Of a stretch of DNA of 64,000 nucleotides, positions 53,401 through 62,670 are shown piece after piece. A program made the translations under genes and the position numbers. Under the pieces are notes generated by a model. That model was not told the origin of the DNA and ran no database searches. It saw nothing but the letters and a program-made list of their open reading frames with translations. This DNA is from Acetanaerobacterium elongatum (GTDB lineage: Bacteria > Bacillota > Clostridia > Oscillospirales > Ruminococcaceae). The stretch covers positions 1 to 64,000 of the forward strand of contig NZ_FNID01000018.1 in NCBI RefSeq assembly GCF_900103835.1, written 5' to 3'. The stretch's first letter is position 1; each line of letters opens with the position of its first letter.

Positions 53401-54845
53401 ATACCCCCGATAAAACCTTAAACCACCTGTTTAACGTATGGCTGCCGCATCAGATCTCCCGCGCCCGCCTGATGGGCCGCACGGGCTACTATCAGTGCGG
53501 CGGTGCGTGGGGCTTCCGCGATCAGCTGCAGGATGTCTGCGCGTATCTGCTGCTGTCGCCTAAAATCGCTAAGCAGCAGATTATCAGGGCGGCGGGCGCA
53601 CAGTTTAAAGAGGGCGATGTGCTGCACTGGTGGCACAATCTGCCCAAGGAAAAGGGCGGCAAGCGCGGTGTGCGTACACGCTATTCCGATGATTTGGTAT
53701 GGCTGCCCTATACCGTATGCGAATACCTCGATAAAACGGGTGATGAAGGTCTCTTAGCGATTCCGGTTCGTTTCCTTTCGGGTGACGAGCTTACCACAAA
53801 GGAGCACGAGCGTTATTTTGAACCGCAGACTTCCGATGAGGCGGGCGATATCTACGAACACTGCTGTAAAGCCATCGACAGGGCTGTTCGCCTAGGCGAG
53901 CATGGCCTGCCGCTCATCGGCTGTGGTGACTGGAACGACGGTTTTAACCTTGTAGGGGTGGAGGGCAGAGGAGAAAGCGTATGGCTGGCGTTGTTCTTAG
54001 CCATTACGCTGGAGCGGTTTGCCTTTGTGTGCGACAGAAGAAAGGATACCGCACGTGCTGAGCAGTACCGCACACAGGCTGCACTGTTAAAGAAAAACGT
54101 GGACGAGCATTGCTACGACGGCGGCTGGTATCTGCGTGCGTTCTATGATGATGGCTCCAGGATGGGCAGTGCCGAAAACGATGAGTGCCGTATCGACTCG
54201 CTGCCCCAGAGCTTTGCTGTGTTTGCAGACCTGCCCGATAAGGAGCGGGTAAGAACCGCGTTGCTTAACGCCTACGAGCAGCTAACCGACCGCGATAACG
54301 GCATTGTGCGGCTGTTTACCCCCTCTTTTCAAAAGGGGAACCAGTCCCCCGGGTATGTTAAAGCTTACCCCTGCGGCCTGCGCGAAAATGGCGGGCAGTA
54401 TACTCACGCCGCTGTATGGCTGGCGCAGGCGCTGCTCAAATTCGGCCTTACCGAGCAGGGGTATGAGCTGCTTTGCCTGATTAACCCCGCCAACAAGTAT
54501 AAAAACGAAGCCACTGCCGAGGCCTACCGTCTGGAGCCTTATTATATTGCCGCGGATGTTTATACCAACCCGTCCGCCTACGGCAGGGGCGGTTGGAGCA
54601 TCTATACCGGTGCCGCGGGCTGGTATTACCGCACGGTGTTTGAAAACCTTCTTGGCGTACGGGTGCTGGGAAGCCATGTCGAGGTAAAGCCAAAGCTGCC
54701 CGAAGCTTGGGATGGCTTCTCGCTGCGGCTGGAGATTCAAAAGACCATTATCAAGGTAACGGTTGCAAAAGAGAATAATAATGCCAAAGCAGAGGCGGTA
54801 ATACCGCTTGACGGCAAGGCCCACGAGGTAAAACTGAAAGGCTAG
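47445..54845 (+). CDS. Cyclic beta-1,2-glucan synthase-like protein (GT84 - glycoamylase - GH94)
   Basis: This 2466-residue membrane protein has the NdvB/ChvB layout. Membrane segments lie near residues 265-315, 658-705 and 785-820. Between them is a GT84 glycosyltransferase (LLALDADTGLLLGT, FLHRWIRGD-type motif as FGRLHRWIRGDVQ, DILEGEYMR). A glycoamylase-type domain near residues 1050-1220 contains VQKVGLMRGLNTEYVVSSYS. A GH94 phosphorylase-like half follows, with the general-acid Asp in IGCGDWNDGFNLVG near residue 2160 and WHNLPKEKGGKRGVRTRYSD. It builds and trims beta-1,2-glucan at the membrane. It is transcribed alone, starts with GTG and is the largest gene here. Confidence 0.92.
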   Translation: MKPEFFGDSNSQVIQVSGNQTLKRPVLLRKMVTKDLDRLWDMYRRVSKERSRPGAWQWLYDNFYTLQAEGRSVLRVLRQESELPCVDDTAVPMVYRLIDELFVGKGIELTGENLEQFLTRVQQNAPLSVAELCFLPTALRCAFISLCAESCEKQDETSEKQFAYGILSIRGISDVSFEELLEKQSIVEKILQQDPTGQYAGMDDESKNLYRCKITRIAAQQGVSEKEAAEKVLLLAKGGKGDKERHIGEPIFELDITPKQSNNRGQCVLILSWLLPLILSAAFGVYLKSVIAAVLLYLPLWEILRPLIELCALRGVPVSYVPRMQLKRDLPEGAYTLVTVSTLLPRPEEAKKLEERLENLYITNGGKNVGFMLLADFKEDKSVDNPKDKAMLGAAQAVIGRLNARFGGCFFMLVRKRSYNKSSKSFGGWERKRGAITQLVRLIHGESIPVKLFCGSMEQLKKTRYLLALDADTGLLLGTVPQLVGAALHPLNRAKVSEETGIVTSGYGIFSPRICVDLDSAYKTGFSKVMAGSGGITAYSATCGNLYQDLFGQGVFSGKGLIDVKIFHTVMDKRFEDGRILSHDILEGEYMRTAYISDVELTENFPRDASSFFGRLHRWIRGDVQNLGFIFPHIMQYGVKQRNVLGRVSRYKLFDNIRRAITPILALTCIIVSFFGWRQYAYTMAVTGFLAMTAPPLLAMFTAIFVSRGFALSREYYSKTLPAAAESLSQACFHFVFLPKHAFIAGDAVIRSLYRMAVSKEKLLQWTTAAEADQRRHKTVFKVVDMLPGIAVGTFLLFSGYSILRLFGVTFLLAPFVAVFSSRENSVIQEPPDMQTADTLTAYAAMMWRYYDKTCTARDNYLPPDNVQEAPTYAVAHRTSPTNIGLMLLCTLAARDLHFITNEELLTRIEHTITTVERMEKFHGNLYNWYDTKTLALLQPAFVSTVDSANFVCCLIALKEGLKEYCIDTARLLKLTARLNILIDNADLTIFYNKRKKLFSVGYECETEKLSHSHYDLLMSEARLTSYLAIAKEQVPKKHWGALERTLARQGAYAGPVSWGGSIFEYFMPHLLLPVYEGSLLYEALRFAIYCQKLRARQLSLPWGVSESGFYAFDNMLNYRYKAHGVQKVGLMRGLNTEYVVSSYSTFLTMQHDLSGALKNLAELEKIGMLGKWGFYEACDYTSSRTGAYEKGIVRSYMAHHVGMSLLSVCNVLNDNCMQRRFMADKAMKAAQELLKEKIAVGSLIFEDVPDRGEPPKHGRDNPTEEVFREITPITPHLQILSNGELTLVASDCGAQHITYGSVDITRRTTDLLRAPFGIYFTVQAADRILSATAAPFYDRNSKNTAKFTASSAEFYGSSGVFEAGLQVCVGSDFPGCQYIGVIKNNSSRRVKAKAIFYLEPALAKWMDVEAHPAFTKMFIQASYDRASNTLVFTRRTRPSETDVSLAAGFLDDTVFEYETVKSNVLELPYGISSLNKAFEKSFTGREGIPDAVCAIRVSVELPPNAQKEFSFMLMVDDTPEGAISRMMAAKRRGVISSGRAAKSPVATTKLEDRIGQSVVPLLFYPKRERAESIKAAQENVLGVNGLWGLSISGDFPIVLFEAKNAEEVKRCEGYIRLMQKLRLCGVFFDLVIAYHEPEGGGLVRNALHETAKACTAEDLIGARVGIHAVNLSRHGEQVKTLLYAVASHVVEEGLVRTGVEYKPYHPADIAPVEKARVRLVGEDRLLGGAFTKERFYITGTPKAPWCHILANPAFGTLVSDKALGFSWAINSRENKLTPWFNDLALDNIGEMLLAEINGRLYDLANGALTSFSAENAVYEGIAGNVKTTVTVTVSKTGSIKYCDVSLHNTVKEEVAIKLAYYTEPVLGVNRRTSRYIVPTQCEGRLLLHNPYNTAVGGNMALSCDKQDVYFSCDRAAILSGSLKAGTVAPSDDPCAAIIHPFKLPPSGKYTARFILSFGMSREACEVQSCTRPEEYRLEENRLWIDTPDKTLNHLFNVWLPHQISRARLMGRTGYYQCGGAWGFRDQLQDVCAYLLLSPKIAKQQIIRAAGAQFKEGDVLHWWHNLPKEKGGKRGVRTRYSDDLVWLPYTVCEYLDKTGDEGLLAIPVRFLSGDELTTKEHERYFEPQTSDEAGDIYEHCCKAIDRAVRLGEHGLPLIGCGDWNDGFNLVGVEGRGESVWLALFLAITLERFAFVCDRRKDTARAEQYRTQAALLKKNVDEHCYDGGWYLRAFYDDGSRMGSAENDECRIDSLPQSFAVFADLPDKERVRTALLNAYEQLTDRDNGIVRLFTPSFQKGNQSPGYVKAYPCGLRENGGQYTHAAVWLAQALLKFGLTEQGYELLCLINPANKYKNEATAEAYRLEPYYIAADVYTNPSAYGRGGWSIYTGAAGWYYRTVFENLLGVRVLGSHVEVKPKLPEAWDGFSLRLEIQKTIIKVTVAKENNNAKAEAVIPLDGKAHEVKLKG

Positions 54846-54993
54846 GAATAAAAAATTGAAAGGTTTGTGAATTTTTATGGCAGGTATGGAACTGTATTCG
54901 GATGTGTGGTAAAATATAGCGTACGCTTGTTGCAAGCTATATAATTAAGATAAATCTTTCAACCGCCAGCTGGCAGGAAAGGATTGTCACGGT

Positions 54994-56274
54994 ATGGGAA
55001 ACAGACTAAGCCGCGAAAAGATCGCGCAAAATGTATATTTCAGCAGTATTACCGACAGTCGTTATAAAACCAACCGCATTTCGGTAAACCTGATGCTGCC
55101 GCTGGATAAAAAGACGGCAACGCCAAATGCACTACTCTGCTCTATGCTGCGTAAAAGCGGTGCGGAGTATGAAAACTTCATGGCCATCAGCAAAAAGCTC
55201 TCCGACCTTTATGGAGCCTACCTTGATTCCGATGTTATGAAAATCGGCGAGAATCAGGGATTAAGCCTCTATGTAACAGCTATCGACGATCGGTTTGCTT
55301 TAAATCACGAGCCGCTCACTACCGAGTGTGCAAAGTTGCTCTGTTCGCTGCTGCTCAAGCCGAATATCAAGGGCGGTGCATTCAACGAAAAAGAGCTTGA
55401 GGTAGAAAAGCAGGTGCTTATCGACGAGATCGAGTCCGAGATCAACGAGAAGCGCAGCTACGCCGTGATGCAATGCTCTAAAAACATGTGCGAGGGTGAA
55501 CGCTTCGCAATCCCGCGCTACGGCTATAAAGAGGACGTGCCTTCCATTACGGCGGAAAGCCTTGTAAAAACCTATCAGAATGCTGTTTCCACAGCGCTGG
55601 TGGAGGTGTTCTTTACCGGCTGCGGCAGCCCGGATGCGGCCAAGCAGATATTTATCGATGCCTTTAAGGAGATACGGCGCGGGGAGGATTACCGTCTTTC
55701 CACCGAGGTCATCCGTGAGGTGAAACAGGTAAAAGAGATTACCGAGCATCTGGATGTCGCACAGTCTAAGCTGGTGCTTGGCTTCAGGGCGGGCTCTGAT
55801 GTCTCCGATAACGATAAAAACCTTGCGGCGCTGTTGATGGTGGCCATTTACGGCTCCACCCCCAGTTCCAAGCTGTTTTTGAATGTCCGAGAAAAATTAA
55901 GCCTCTGCTACTACTGCGCCTCGCGGTATGACCGCTACAAGGGTATCCTGATGGTGGATTGCGGTATCGAGGCGGGCAATATGCAAAAGGCAAAGGATGA
56001 AATCCTAAAGCAGCTGCAGGAGATGCAGAGCGGTAATATCACCGCCGATGAGCTTAACCATGCGCTGCTGGCCATCAAGAACGGCTATAAAGCGGTGTTT
56101 GATTCCACTAAGTCAGTGGAAACCTACTACCTTGGGCAGATCTTCTCGGGCACAACCTACGATCCCGAAGAGGTTCTCGCGCAACTGGAGGGTATAGCTA
56201 TCGAGGATGTACAGAATGCAGCAAAGCGGGTAAAGCTCGACACCGTATACTTCCTTACCGGGGAGAATCAATAG
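54994..56274 (+). CDS. ymfF: M16-family peptidase-like protein, YmfF type (inactive half)
   Basis: The 426-residue protein has the M16 fold but no HxxEH metal motif; the corresponding region reads LLCSMLRKSGAEYENFMAIS. This is typical of the YmfF partner, with YmfH (next gene) carrying the catalytic site. Together they should form a processing peptidase heterodimer, as in Bacillus. Its ribosome binding site (AAAGGA) follows an inverted repeat (GCCAGCTGGC). Confidence 0.88.
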   Translation: MGNRLSREKIAQNVYFSSITDSRYKTNRISVNLMLPLDKKTATPNALLCSMLRKSGAEYENFMAISKKLSDLYGAYLDSDVMKIGENQGLSLYVTAIDDRFALNHEPLTTECAKLLCSLLLKPNIKGGAFNEKELEVEKQVLIDEIESEINEKRSYAVMQCSKNMCEGERFAIPRYGYKEDVPSITAESLVKTYQNAVSTALVEVFFTGCGSPDAAKQIFIDAFKEIRRGEDYRLSTEVIREVKQVKEITEHLDVAQSKLVLGFRAGSDVSDNDKNLAALLMVAIYGSTPSSKLFLNVREKLSLCYYCASRYDRYKGILMVDCGIEAGNMQKAKDEILKQLQEMQSGNITADELNHALLAIKNGYKAVFDSTKSVETYYLGQIFSGTTYDPEEVLAQLEGIAIEDVQNAAKRVKLDTVYFLTGENQ

Positions 56275-56320
56275 GAAATGCAAGCATTCCCTATTGATTA
56301 TTATAAAACTGCTGTCCAAA

Positions 56321-56410
56321 GCCAATCAAATGGCACAGCCATTTGATTGGCTTGCGTAGCCCCTCCTGCGGCAAAGCCGCATCGCACTTTTTCTATCTAG
56401 TGTGAGAGGT
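56321..56410 (+). repeat. Palindromic repeats between the two M16 genes
   Basis: A perfect 14-bp stem (56321-56334 with 56338-56351, loop ACA) is followed by TCCTGCGGCAAAGCCGCATC then GCACTTTTTCTAT (56364-56396), closely matching 26619-26650 in the BMC operon. Confidence 0.65.
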
Positions 56411-56420
56411 ATGAAGATAA

Positions 56421-57698
56421 ATGAATAAAGAAGTTATCAAAAGCACGGTAATAGGTGAGCAGTACACCCGTTACAATCATAAAAGCGGCCTGACGATTTT
56501 ACTCTGCCCCATGCAGGGCTACAGCTCCACCTATGCGCTGTTTGCCACCCGTTACGGCTCAATCGACACCTGCTTCAAAACCCAGCACGATGCCGATTTT
56601 GTAACCGTGCCCGAGGGTATTGCGCATTTTCTGGAACACAAGATGTTCGAGGACGAAGACGGTGATGCCTTTGCCAAGTATGCAAAAACGGGCGCCAGTG
56701 CCAACGCCTTCACCTCGTTTGATCGCACCGCCTACGAGTTTTTAACCTCCGATAATGTTTATGAATCGCTTGAGATTCTGCTCAAGATGGTAACCACCCC
56801 TTACTTTACCGAAAAATCGGTGGCCAAGGAACAGGGTATTATCGGGCAGGAAATCGAGATGTATAACGACGACCCGAACTGGCGCGTATTCTTTAACCTG
56901 CTGCGCGCCTTATATGTAAACCACCCACTGCGCATCGATATCGCGGGCACAGCGGCTTCGATTGCACAGATTGATAAAGACCTGCTGTACCGCTGCTACA
57001 ACACCTTCTATAACCTAAAAAACATGGTGCTTGCCATTTCGGGCAACTTTGATATCGAACGTGTGCTTGAGGTATGCGACAAGGTATTAAAGCCAGCGGA
57101 GGAGATGATCATCGATCGCCGCCAGCCCGAGGAGCCCCTCACCGTGGCGAAGGAGTATGTTGAGCAGGAATTTGAGGTTTCTATCCCGCTGTTTCAGTTT
57201 GGTTTTAAGGTGCCGCCCTATACCGACGCGGAACGTTTAAAGCTCAGCGTTGCAAACGATATTCTGTTGGAGGCTTTAGCGGGCGAGGCCTCGCCGCTAT
57301 ACTCCAGGCTCTACGAGCAGGGGCTTATCAACGACAGCTTCAGCTACGAGGGGATGATTGAGCGCGAATGTGTCGCTAATGTGTTCTCCGGCGAATCGAA
57401 AAACCCGCAGAAGGTTTGCGACGAGATTGTAAAAGCGCTCGAACAGATACAGCAAAACGGAATCGATACCGAGGCCTTTGAACGTGCCAAGAAGTTTTAT
57501 TACGGGCGGCTGGTGTTTGCGTACAATAATGTGGAATCGGTGGCTTCCGCCCTCGTAACCTCCTACCTGTATGGCCGCAATGCTTATGATATCATCGATA
57601 TGCTGGTAGGTATTACGAAAGCTGATGTAGATGCCGCTGCGCATCGCAATTTCAATATTCAGCACAAGGCGCTTTCAGTAGTAAAACCTAAAACCTAA
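56421..57698 (+). CDS. ymfH: M16-family zinc peptidase, YmfH type
   Basis: The 425-residue protein has the inverted zinc site in GIAHFLEHKMFEDEDGD (HxxEH near residue 73) and the third ligand Glu in GIIGQEIEMYNDDP, so it is the catalytic partner of the upstream gene. ASANAFTSFDRTAYEF is also typical. The substrate is unknown; YmfF/YmfH pairs are often encoded near tepA and spoIIIE, which here lie 50 kb away. Confidence 0.92.
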   Translation: MNKEVIKSTVIGEQYTRYNHKSGLTILLCPMQGYSSTYALFATRYGSIDTCFKTQHDADFVTVPEGIAHFLEHKMFEDEDGDAFAKYAKTGASANAFTSFDRTAYEFLTSDNVYESLEILLKMVTTPYFTEKSVAKEQGIIGQEIEMYNDDPNWRVFFNLLRALYVNHPLRIDIAGTAASIAQIDKDLLYRCYNTFYNLKNMVLAISGNFDIERVLEVCDKVLKPAEEMIIDRRQPEEPLTVAKEYVEQEFEVSIPLFQFGFKVPPYTDAERLKLSVANDILLEALAGEASPLYSRLYEQGLINDSFSYEGMIERECVANVFSGESKNPQKVCDEIVKALEQIQQNGIDTEAFERAKKFYYGRLVFAYNNVESVASALVTSYLYGRNAYDIIDMLVGITKADVDAAAHRNFNIQHKALSVVKPKT

Positions 57699-57775
57699 AT
57701 CTTAATGCCGGTAAAGAACATCAATCTTTCCGGCTGTTACATAGAGCAAAAAAACTACGGATTGGAGATTAGAAT

Positions 57776-58912
57776 ATGACCGAAATACTTAGATTCCCGG
57801 GTTTGGGAATCGAAATCCCTCTTAACCGGGTAGCCTTTTCAATCGGCAAGATCAACGTGTATTGGTACGGCATCCTGATTGCATTGGGGGTTGCGCTTGC
57901 CATTTCCTATGCGCTGAAGAAGGCCAGAAAAAGCGGCATCCACCCCGACCGTTTTATTGATGTGATTATGGGCGGCTTTGTGGGCGGTATCCTTGGCGCA
58001 AGAATCTACTATGTGGTGTTTGAATGGAGCTACTATAAGGATCATTTAAACGAGATTTATCAGATCTGGAACGGCGGTCTTGGCATTTACGGCGGCCTGA
58101 TCGGCGCGGTTGTGGTTGGTTATTTTATGTGCAAATGGCGCAAGGTTAAGTTCCTCCCCATGATGGACCTTGCCGTTATGGGCTTTCTAATTGGCCAGTC
58201 TATCGGCAGGTGGGGCAACTTTGTAAACGTCGAGGCATTTGGCTGCAATACGAATCTGCCTTGGGGTATGACCAGTAATAAGATAATGATGTACCTTGTT
58301 GAGAACGCAGACAAGCTTGCACAGCAGGGTATGCAAGTCGTAACAAACGACCCGGTACATCCCACTTTTTTATACGAATCCCTTTGGTGCCTCATTGGCT
58401 TTATTCTGCTGCACCTTTACTTTAAGCACCGTCGGTTTGATGGCGAGGTATTCCTGCTCTACTCGGCCTGGTATGGCTTTGGTCGCTTCTTTATCGAGGG
58501 CCTGCGCACCGACAGCCTTGTAATCGGTTCGGTAAGGGTTTCGCAGGTGCTTGCGGCGGTATTCATGTTTGCATCTATCATTATTGAGATTGTGGTGCGT
58601 TACAAGATTGCCACCGAGCACGATGAAAACTACCTGAAGGTTTACGGTACAACCGAAGAGGCGGCTCTCGCATTGGCTGCCCTGGATGAACAGCTGAAGT
58701 CTAAGCCCAAGAAGAGCAAGGATGTGGCCGCAGAACAGCCCGCGGGTGAGGAAACAGTGACTGAAGAATCCGAAGAGGAGGTCAACCCTGCCGAGAAGAA
58801 AGCCAAGGAAGACGAAACCGCAGAGGACGCCGCTGTGATTGCTGTCGTTCAGGCTGAACAAACCGAAGAAGTATTAGGGGAAGACTCTCCCGCACAAGAG
58901 AGCGAAGACTGA
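57776..58912 (+). CDS. lgt: Prolipoprotein diacylglyceryl transferase with acidic C-terminal tail
   Basis: The 378-residue protein has a normal Lgt core (residues 1-290, seven helices) with the signature GQSIGRWGNFVNVEAFG near residue 140 and WNGGLGIYGGLIG. It transfers diacylglycerol to the lipobox Cys of lipoproteins such as the sugar-binding protein at 18221. The last 85 residues are an unusual Lys/Glu/Ala-rich, strongly acidic and probably disordered cytoplasmic tail (EEVNPAEKKAKEDETAEDAA) that most Lgt proteins lack. The ribosome binding site is TTGGAGA. Confidence 0.93.
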   Translation: MTEILRFPGLGIEIPLNRVAFSIGKINVYWYGILIALGVALAISYALKKARKSGIHPDRFIDVIMGGFVGGILGARIYYVVFEWSYYKDHLNEIYQIWNGGLGIYGGLIGAVVVGYFMCKWRKVKFLPMMDLAVMGFLIGQSIGRWGNFVNVEAFGCNTNLPWGMTSNKIMMYLVENADKLAQQGMQVVTNDPVHPTFLYESLWCLIGFILLHLYFKHRRFDGEVFLLYSAWYGFGRFFIEGLRTDSLVIGSVRVSQVLAAVFMFASIIIEIVVRYKIATEHDENYLKVYGTTEEAALALAALDEQLKSKPKKSKDVAAEQPAGEETVTEESEEEVNPAEKKAKEDETAEDAAVIAVVQAEQTEEVLGEDSPAQESED

Positions 58913-59032
58913 TAATAACAGTGGGGCTATTGTAAAACAGCAGGCGAGTTGGTAGTAGAACATTATCAACATCCCAGCCTGTTTGTTTTGCAATGGTCCC
59001 ATTTATGAATTGATGAGAGGAATGGGCACCAT

Positions 59033-59896
59033 ATGAGTTTGGCACAGATCATTGACGGCAAGCTAATCAGCGCACAGGTTAAGGCCGAGGTAACCGCGGA
59101 GGTTTCGGCGCTGCGCGAAAAGGGGATTGCGGTAACGCTGGCGGTAGTAATCGTGGGGGACGACAGTGCGTCTCGCACCTATGTAAACAATAAGAAGAAG
59201 GATTGTGCCGAGGTGGGCGTGATCTCGGAGGAATATGCGCTTCCCGCCGAAACCACACAGGCCGAACTGATGGAGCTTATACACACCCTCAACAATCGCA
59301 GGGATGTAAACGGCATACTGGTTCAGCTGCCGATTCCTAAGCATCTGGACGAGAAGGCGGTCATCGATGCGATTCTGCCGCAAAAGGATGTAGATGCCTT
59401 CCACCCCGTTAACGTCGGCAAAATAATGATCGGCGACTTCGATTTTCTGCCCTGTACTCCCGCCGGGGTAATGGAGATGCTGGCTAAGACAGGCATCGAC
59501 CCTGCCGGAAAAGATTGTGTAGTTATCGGCCGAAGCAATATCGTGGGCAAGCCGATGTCTATGCTGCTGCTGCATAAGAATGCCACCGTCACCATCTGTC
59601 ACTCAAAAACCAAGAACCTCGCCGAGGTTGCCCGCCGTGCGGATATTCTGGTGGTAGCCATCGGCCGCGCAAAGTTTGTTACCGCGGATATGGTGAAGCC
59701 TGGCGCTGTGGTAATCGATGTGGGTATGGACAGGGACGAAAACGGTAAGCTCTGCGGAGACGTGGATTACGAAGCGGTGAAAGAGGTAGCTGGCTGGATT
59801 ACCCCAGTACCCGGCGGCGTAGGCCCCATGACAAGGGCGGTGTTGCTCAAGAATACCTTAGCGGCGGCAAAGCTGCAGAACGCTGATAAGCTTTAA
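59033..59896 (+). CDS. folD: Bifunctional methylenetetrahydrofolate dehydrogenase/cyclohydrolase
   Basis: The 287-residue protein has the FolD signatures: SRTYVNNKKKDCAEVG with the catalytic Lys, ILVQLPIPKHLDEKAV, the NADP region VVIGRSNIVGKPMSMLLL, and PVPGGVGPMTRAVLLKNT at the C-terminus. It interconverts 5,10-methylene- and 10-formyltetrahydrofolate. The start follows GAGAGGAATG, with a decoy ATG in another frame just after the binding site. Confidence 0.95.
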   Translation: MSLAQIIDGKLISAQVKAEVTAEVSALREKGIAVTLAVVIVGDDSASRTYVNNKKKDCAEVGVISEEYALPAETTQAELMELIHTLNNRRDVNGILVQLPIPKHLDEKAVIDAILPQKDVDAFHPVNVGKIMIGDFDFLPCTPAGVMEMLAKTGIDPAGKDCVVIGRSNIVGKPMSMLLLHKNATVTICHSKTKNLAEVARRADILVVAIGRAKFVTADMVKPGAVVIDVGMDRDENGKLCGDVDYEAVKEVAGWITPVPGGVGPMTRAVLLKNTLAAAKLQNADKL

Positions 59897-59913
59897 GATT
59901 TATAATCTATAGG

Positions 59914-59942
59914 TTGACTTATTTGACAAACTGTGATAATAT
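59914..59942 (+). promoter_or_regulatory. Predicted promoter of the rplU-prp-rpmA operon
   Basis: TTGACT (59914-59919) and TAATAT (59937-59942) with 17-base spacing. A second TTGACA inside the spacer at 59924 has poor spacing. Confidence 0.65.
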
Positions 59943-59948
59943 GTTTAA

Positions 59949-60030
59949 TGCCGCATGCTGTGGGCTTATAAAGTGGGTTTTTCCCCGCCTTACAGGCAGC
60001 GAGTTTAGAAAAGGCAGGTGCCTCAGTTAA
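59949..60030 (+). ncRNA. Ribosomal protein L21 leader, probable
   Basis: The 80-base 5' leader before rplU contains GCCGCATGCTGTGGGC, then AAAGTGGGTTTTTCCCCGCC with a GTGGG/CCCGC stem, and ends near AAAAGGCAGGTGCC. L21 autoregulatory leaders are established upstream of rplU in Firmicutes and have this position and length. A covariance-model check would be decisive. Confidence 0.55.
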
Positions 60031-60342
60031 ATGTACGCAATTATTGAAACCGGCGGCAAGCAGTACAAGGTTTCCCAGGGAGACGTTGTATATATTGAAA
60101 AGCTTGACGTTCAGCCCGACGAAACCGTTAAATTCGATAAGGTAATCGCCGTTGCCACCGATAATGGTGTTACCTTCGGCAACCCCACCGTAAGCGGTGC
60201 TGTTGTAAGCGCTAAGGTAGTTAAAAACGGCAAGGCCAAGAAGGTTACGGTATTTACCTACAAATCCAAGAAGAACGAAAAGCGCAAGATGGGCCACAGA
60301 CAGCCCTACACCAAGGTTCAGATTGAAACAATCACCGCATAA
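60031..60342 (+). CDS. rplU: 50S ribosomal protein L21
   Basis: The 103-residue protein has the standard sequence: [18 protein letters not shown] at the start, central [17 protein letters not shown], and the signature [19 protein letters not shown] near the end. It binds 23S rRNA in the large subunit. The first gene of the conserved rplU-prp-rpmA operon. Confidence 0.98.
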   Translation: MYAIIETGGKQYKVSQGDVVYIEKLDVQPDETVKFDKVIAVATDNGVTFGNPTVSGAVVSAKVVKNGKAKKVTVFTYKSKKNEKRKMGHRQPYTKVQIETITA

Positions 60343-60374
60343 AAAGGCAAGGCTGTAAAGCGGGGCGTTAATCG

Positions 60375-60692
60375 ATGATACGTGCAGGCTTTGTAAAAGC
60401 AAACGGCAGGTTTAAATCCTTCGTGGTTTCAGGCCACGCAGGGTATGCGGAAAGCGGAAGCGACATTGTGTGTGCCGCTGTTTCCTCCGCCGTACAGTTA
60501 ACGGCCAACGCTGTCACCGAGGTTGCGGGCATTAAAGCCAAGGTTCAGGTAAACGAGGATAACATCGCGCTTACTTTGCCCAACGGCTGCGAAAGCGATG
60601 CCGCGGAACTTTTAATCGCTGCTTTATATCTTCACCTTTCTCTTTTGGCGGAGGATTATAATGACGCCATACAGGTGCTAACGGAAGAGTAA
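60375..60692 (+). CDS. prp: Ribosomal-processing cysteine protease Prp
   Basis: The 105-residue protein has the Prp catalytic pair: His in VVSGHAGYAESGSDIV and Cys in VCAAVSSAVQLTANA. Prp removes the N-terminal extension of ribosomal protein L27 in Firmicutes. The substrate, with its cleavage motif, is encoded 28 bases downstream. The ribosome binding site is weak, which fits low expression between two abundant ribosomal proteins. Confidence 0.95.
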   Translation: MIRAGFVKANGRFKSFVVSGHAGYAESGSDIVCAAVSSAVQLTANAVTEVAGIKAKVQVNEDNIALTLPNGCESDAAELLIAALYLHLSLLAEDYNDAIQVLTEE

Positions 60693-60720
60693 TTCCTACT
60701 AATATGGAGGTGCAGTTACC

Positions 60721-60999
60721 ATGATTAAAATCAGTATTCAATTTTTTGCTCATAAAAAGGGCGTTGGTTCTACCAAGAACGGCCGTGACTCCGAATCTAA
60801 GCGTCTTGGCGTAAAGCGTGCCGACGGCCAGTTCGTGCTTGCGGGCAACATCCTTGTTCGTCAGCGCGGCACACACATTCATCCCGGTGAGAATGTTGGC
60901 ATCGGCTCCGATGACACCCTGTTCGCGAAAGCCGACGGCAAGGTAAAGTTCGAGCGTCTTGGCAAAGACCGCAAGAAGGTTAGCGTTTACGCGCAGTAA
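60721..60999 (+). CDS. rpmA: 50S ribosomal protein L27 with Prp-cleaved N-terminus
   Basis: The 92-residue protein begins [20 protein letters not shown]. The nine residues ahead of AHKKG form the Firmicute extension ending in QFF, which Prp cuts to expose the mature N-terminus that reaches the peptidyl transferase centre. The body has [12 protein letters not shown]-type and [21 protein letters not shown] motifs. The upstream TGGAGGTG site is strong, and a terminator follows. Confidence 0.97.
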   Translation: MIKISIQFFAHKKGVGSTKNGRDSESKRLGVKRADGQFVLAGNILVRQRGTHIHPGENVGIGSDDTLFAKADGKVKFERLGKDRKKVSVYAQ

Positions 61000-61057
61000 T
61001 GCAGATTTCTTAACAGGAATAGGTATAAGCCTTTTTAGAACGTAATCTGCTTTAAGA

Positions 61058-61087
61058 ATCCCGGGCGATCAGGCTCGGGATTTTTTT
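61058..61087 (+). terminator. Rho-independent terminator after rpmA
   Basis: ATCCCGGGC (61058-61066) pairs with GCTCGGGAT (61073-61081), followed by TTTTTT. Confidence 0.85.
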
Positions 61088-61132
61088 GACTGTAATTCGG
61101 GAACAATAGCGGTATAGTTCAATTCATTAATA

Positions 61133-62512
<1,380 letters not shown>

Positions 62513-62531
62513 CCAGAATTAACGGGGAATA

Positions 62532-62670
62532 AGTTTGAAAGGCAGATCTTTCAAACTAGGGCTTTGTGCTTTTCGTTCGATAAACTGAAATGTGTTGGTA
62601 CGATTTTCAGTTAACGAATTTCGGCTGAGGCCGAAACCGCACGAATTCCCTGAAAGGAATGTTCATATTT
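62532..62670 (+). repeat. Dispersed palindromic leader repeat, copy 2
   Basis: AGTTTGAAAG/CTTTCAAACT (62532-62557), GGGCTTTGTGCTTTTCG, TTTCGGCTGAGGCCGAAA and TTCCCTGAAAGGAATG recur in the same order as at 29271-29378. The middle stem is longer here (AACTGAAA with TTTTCAGTT, nested in TTCGTT/AACGAA). Confidence 0.8.
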
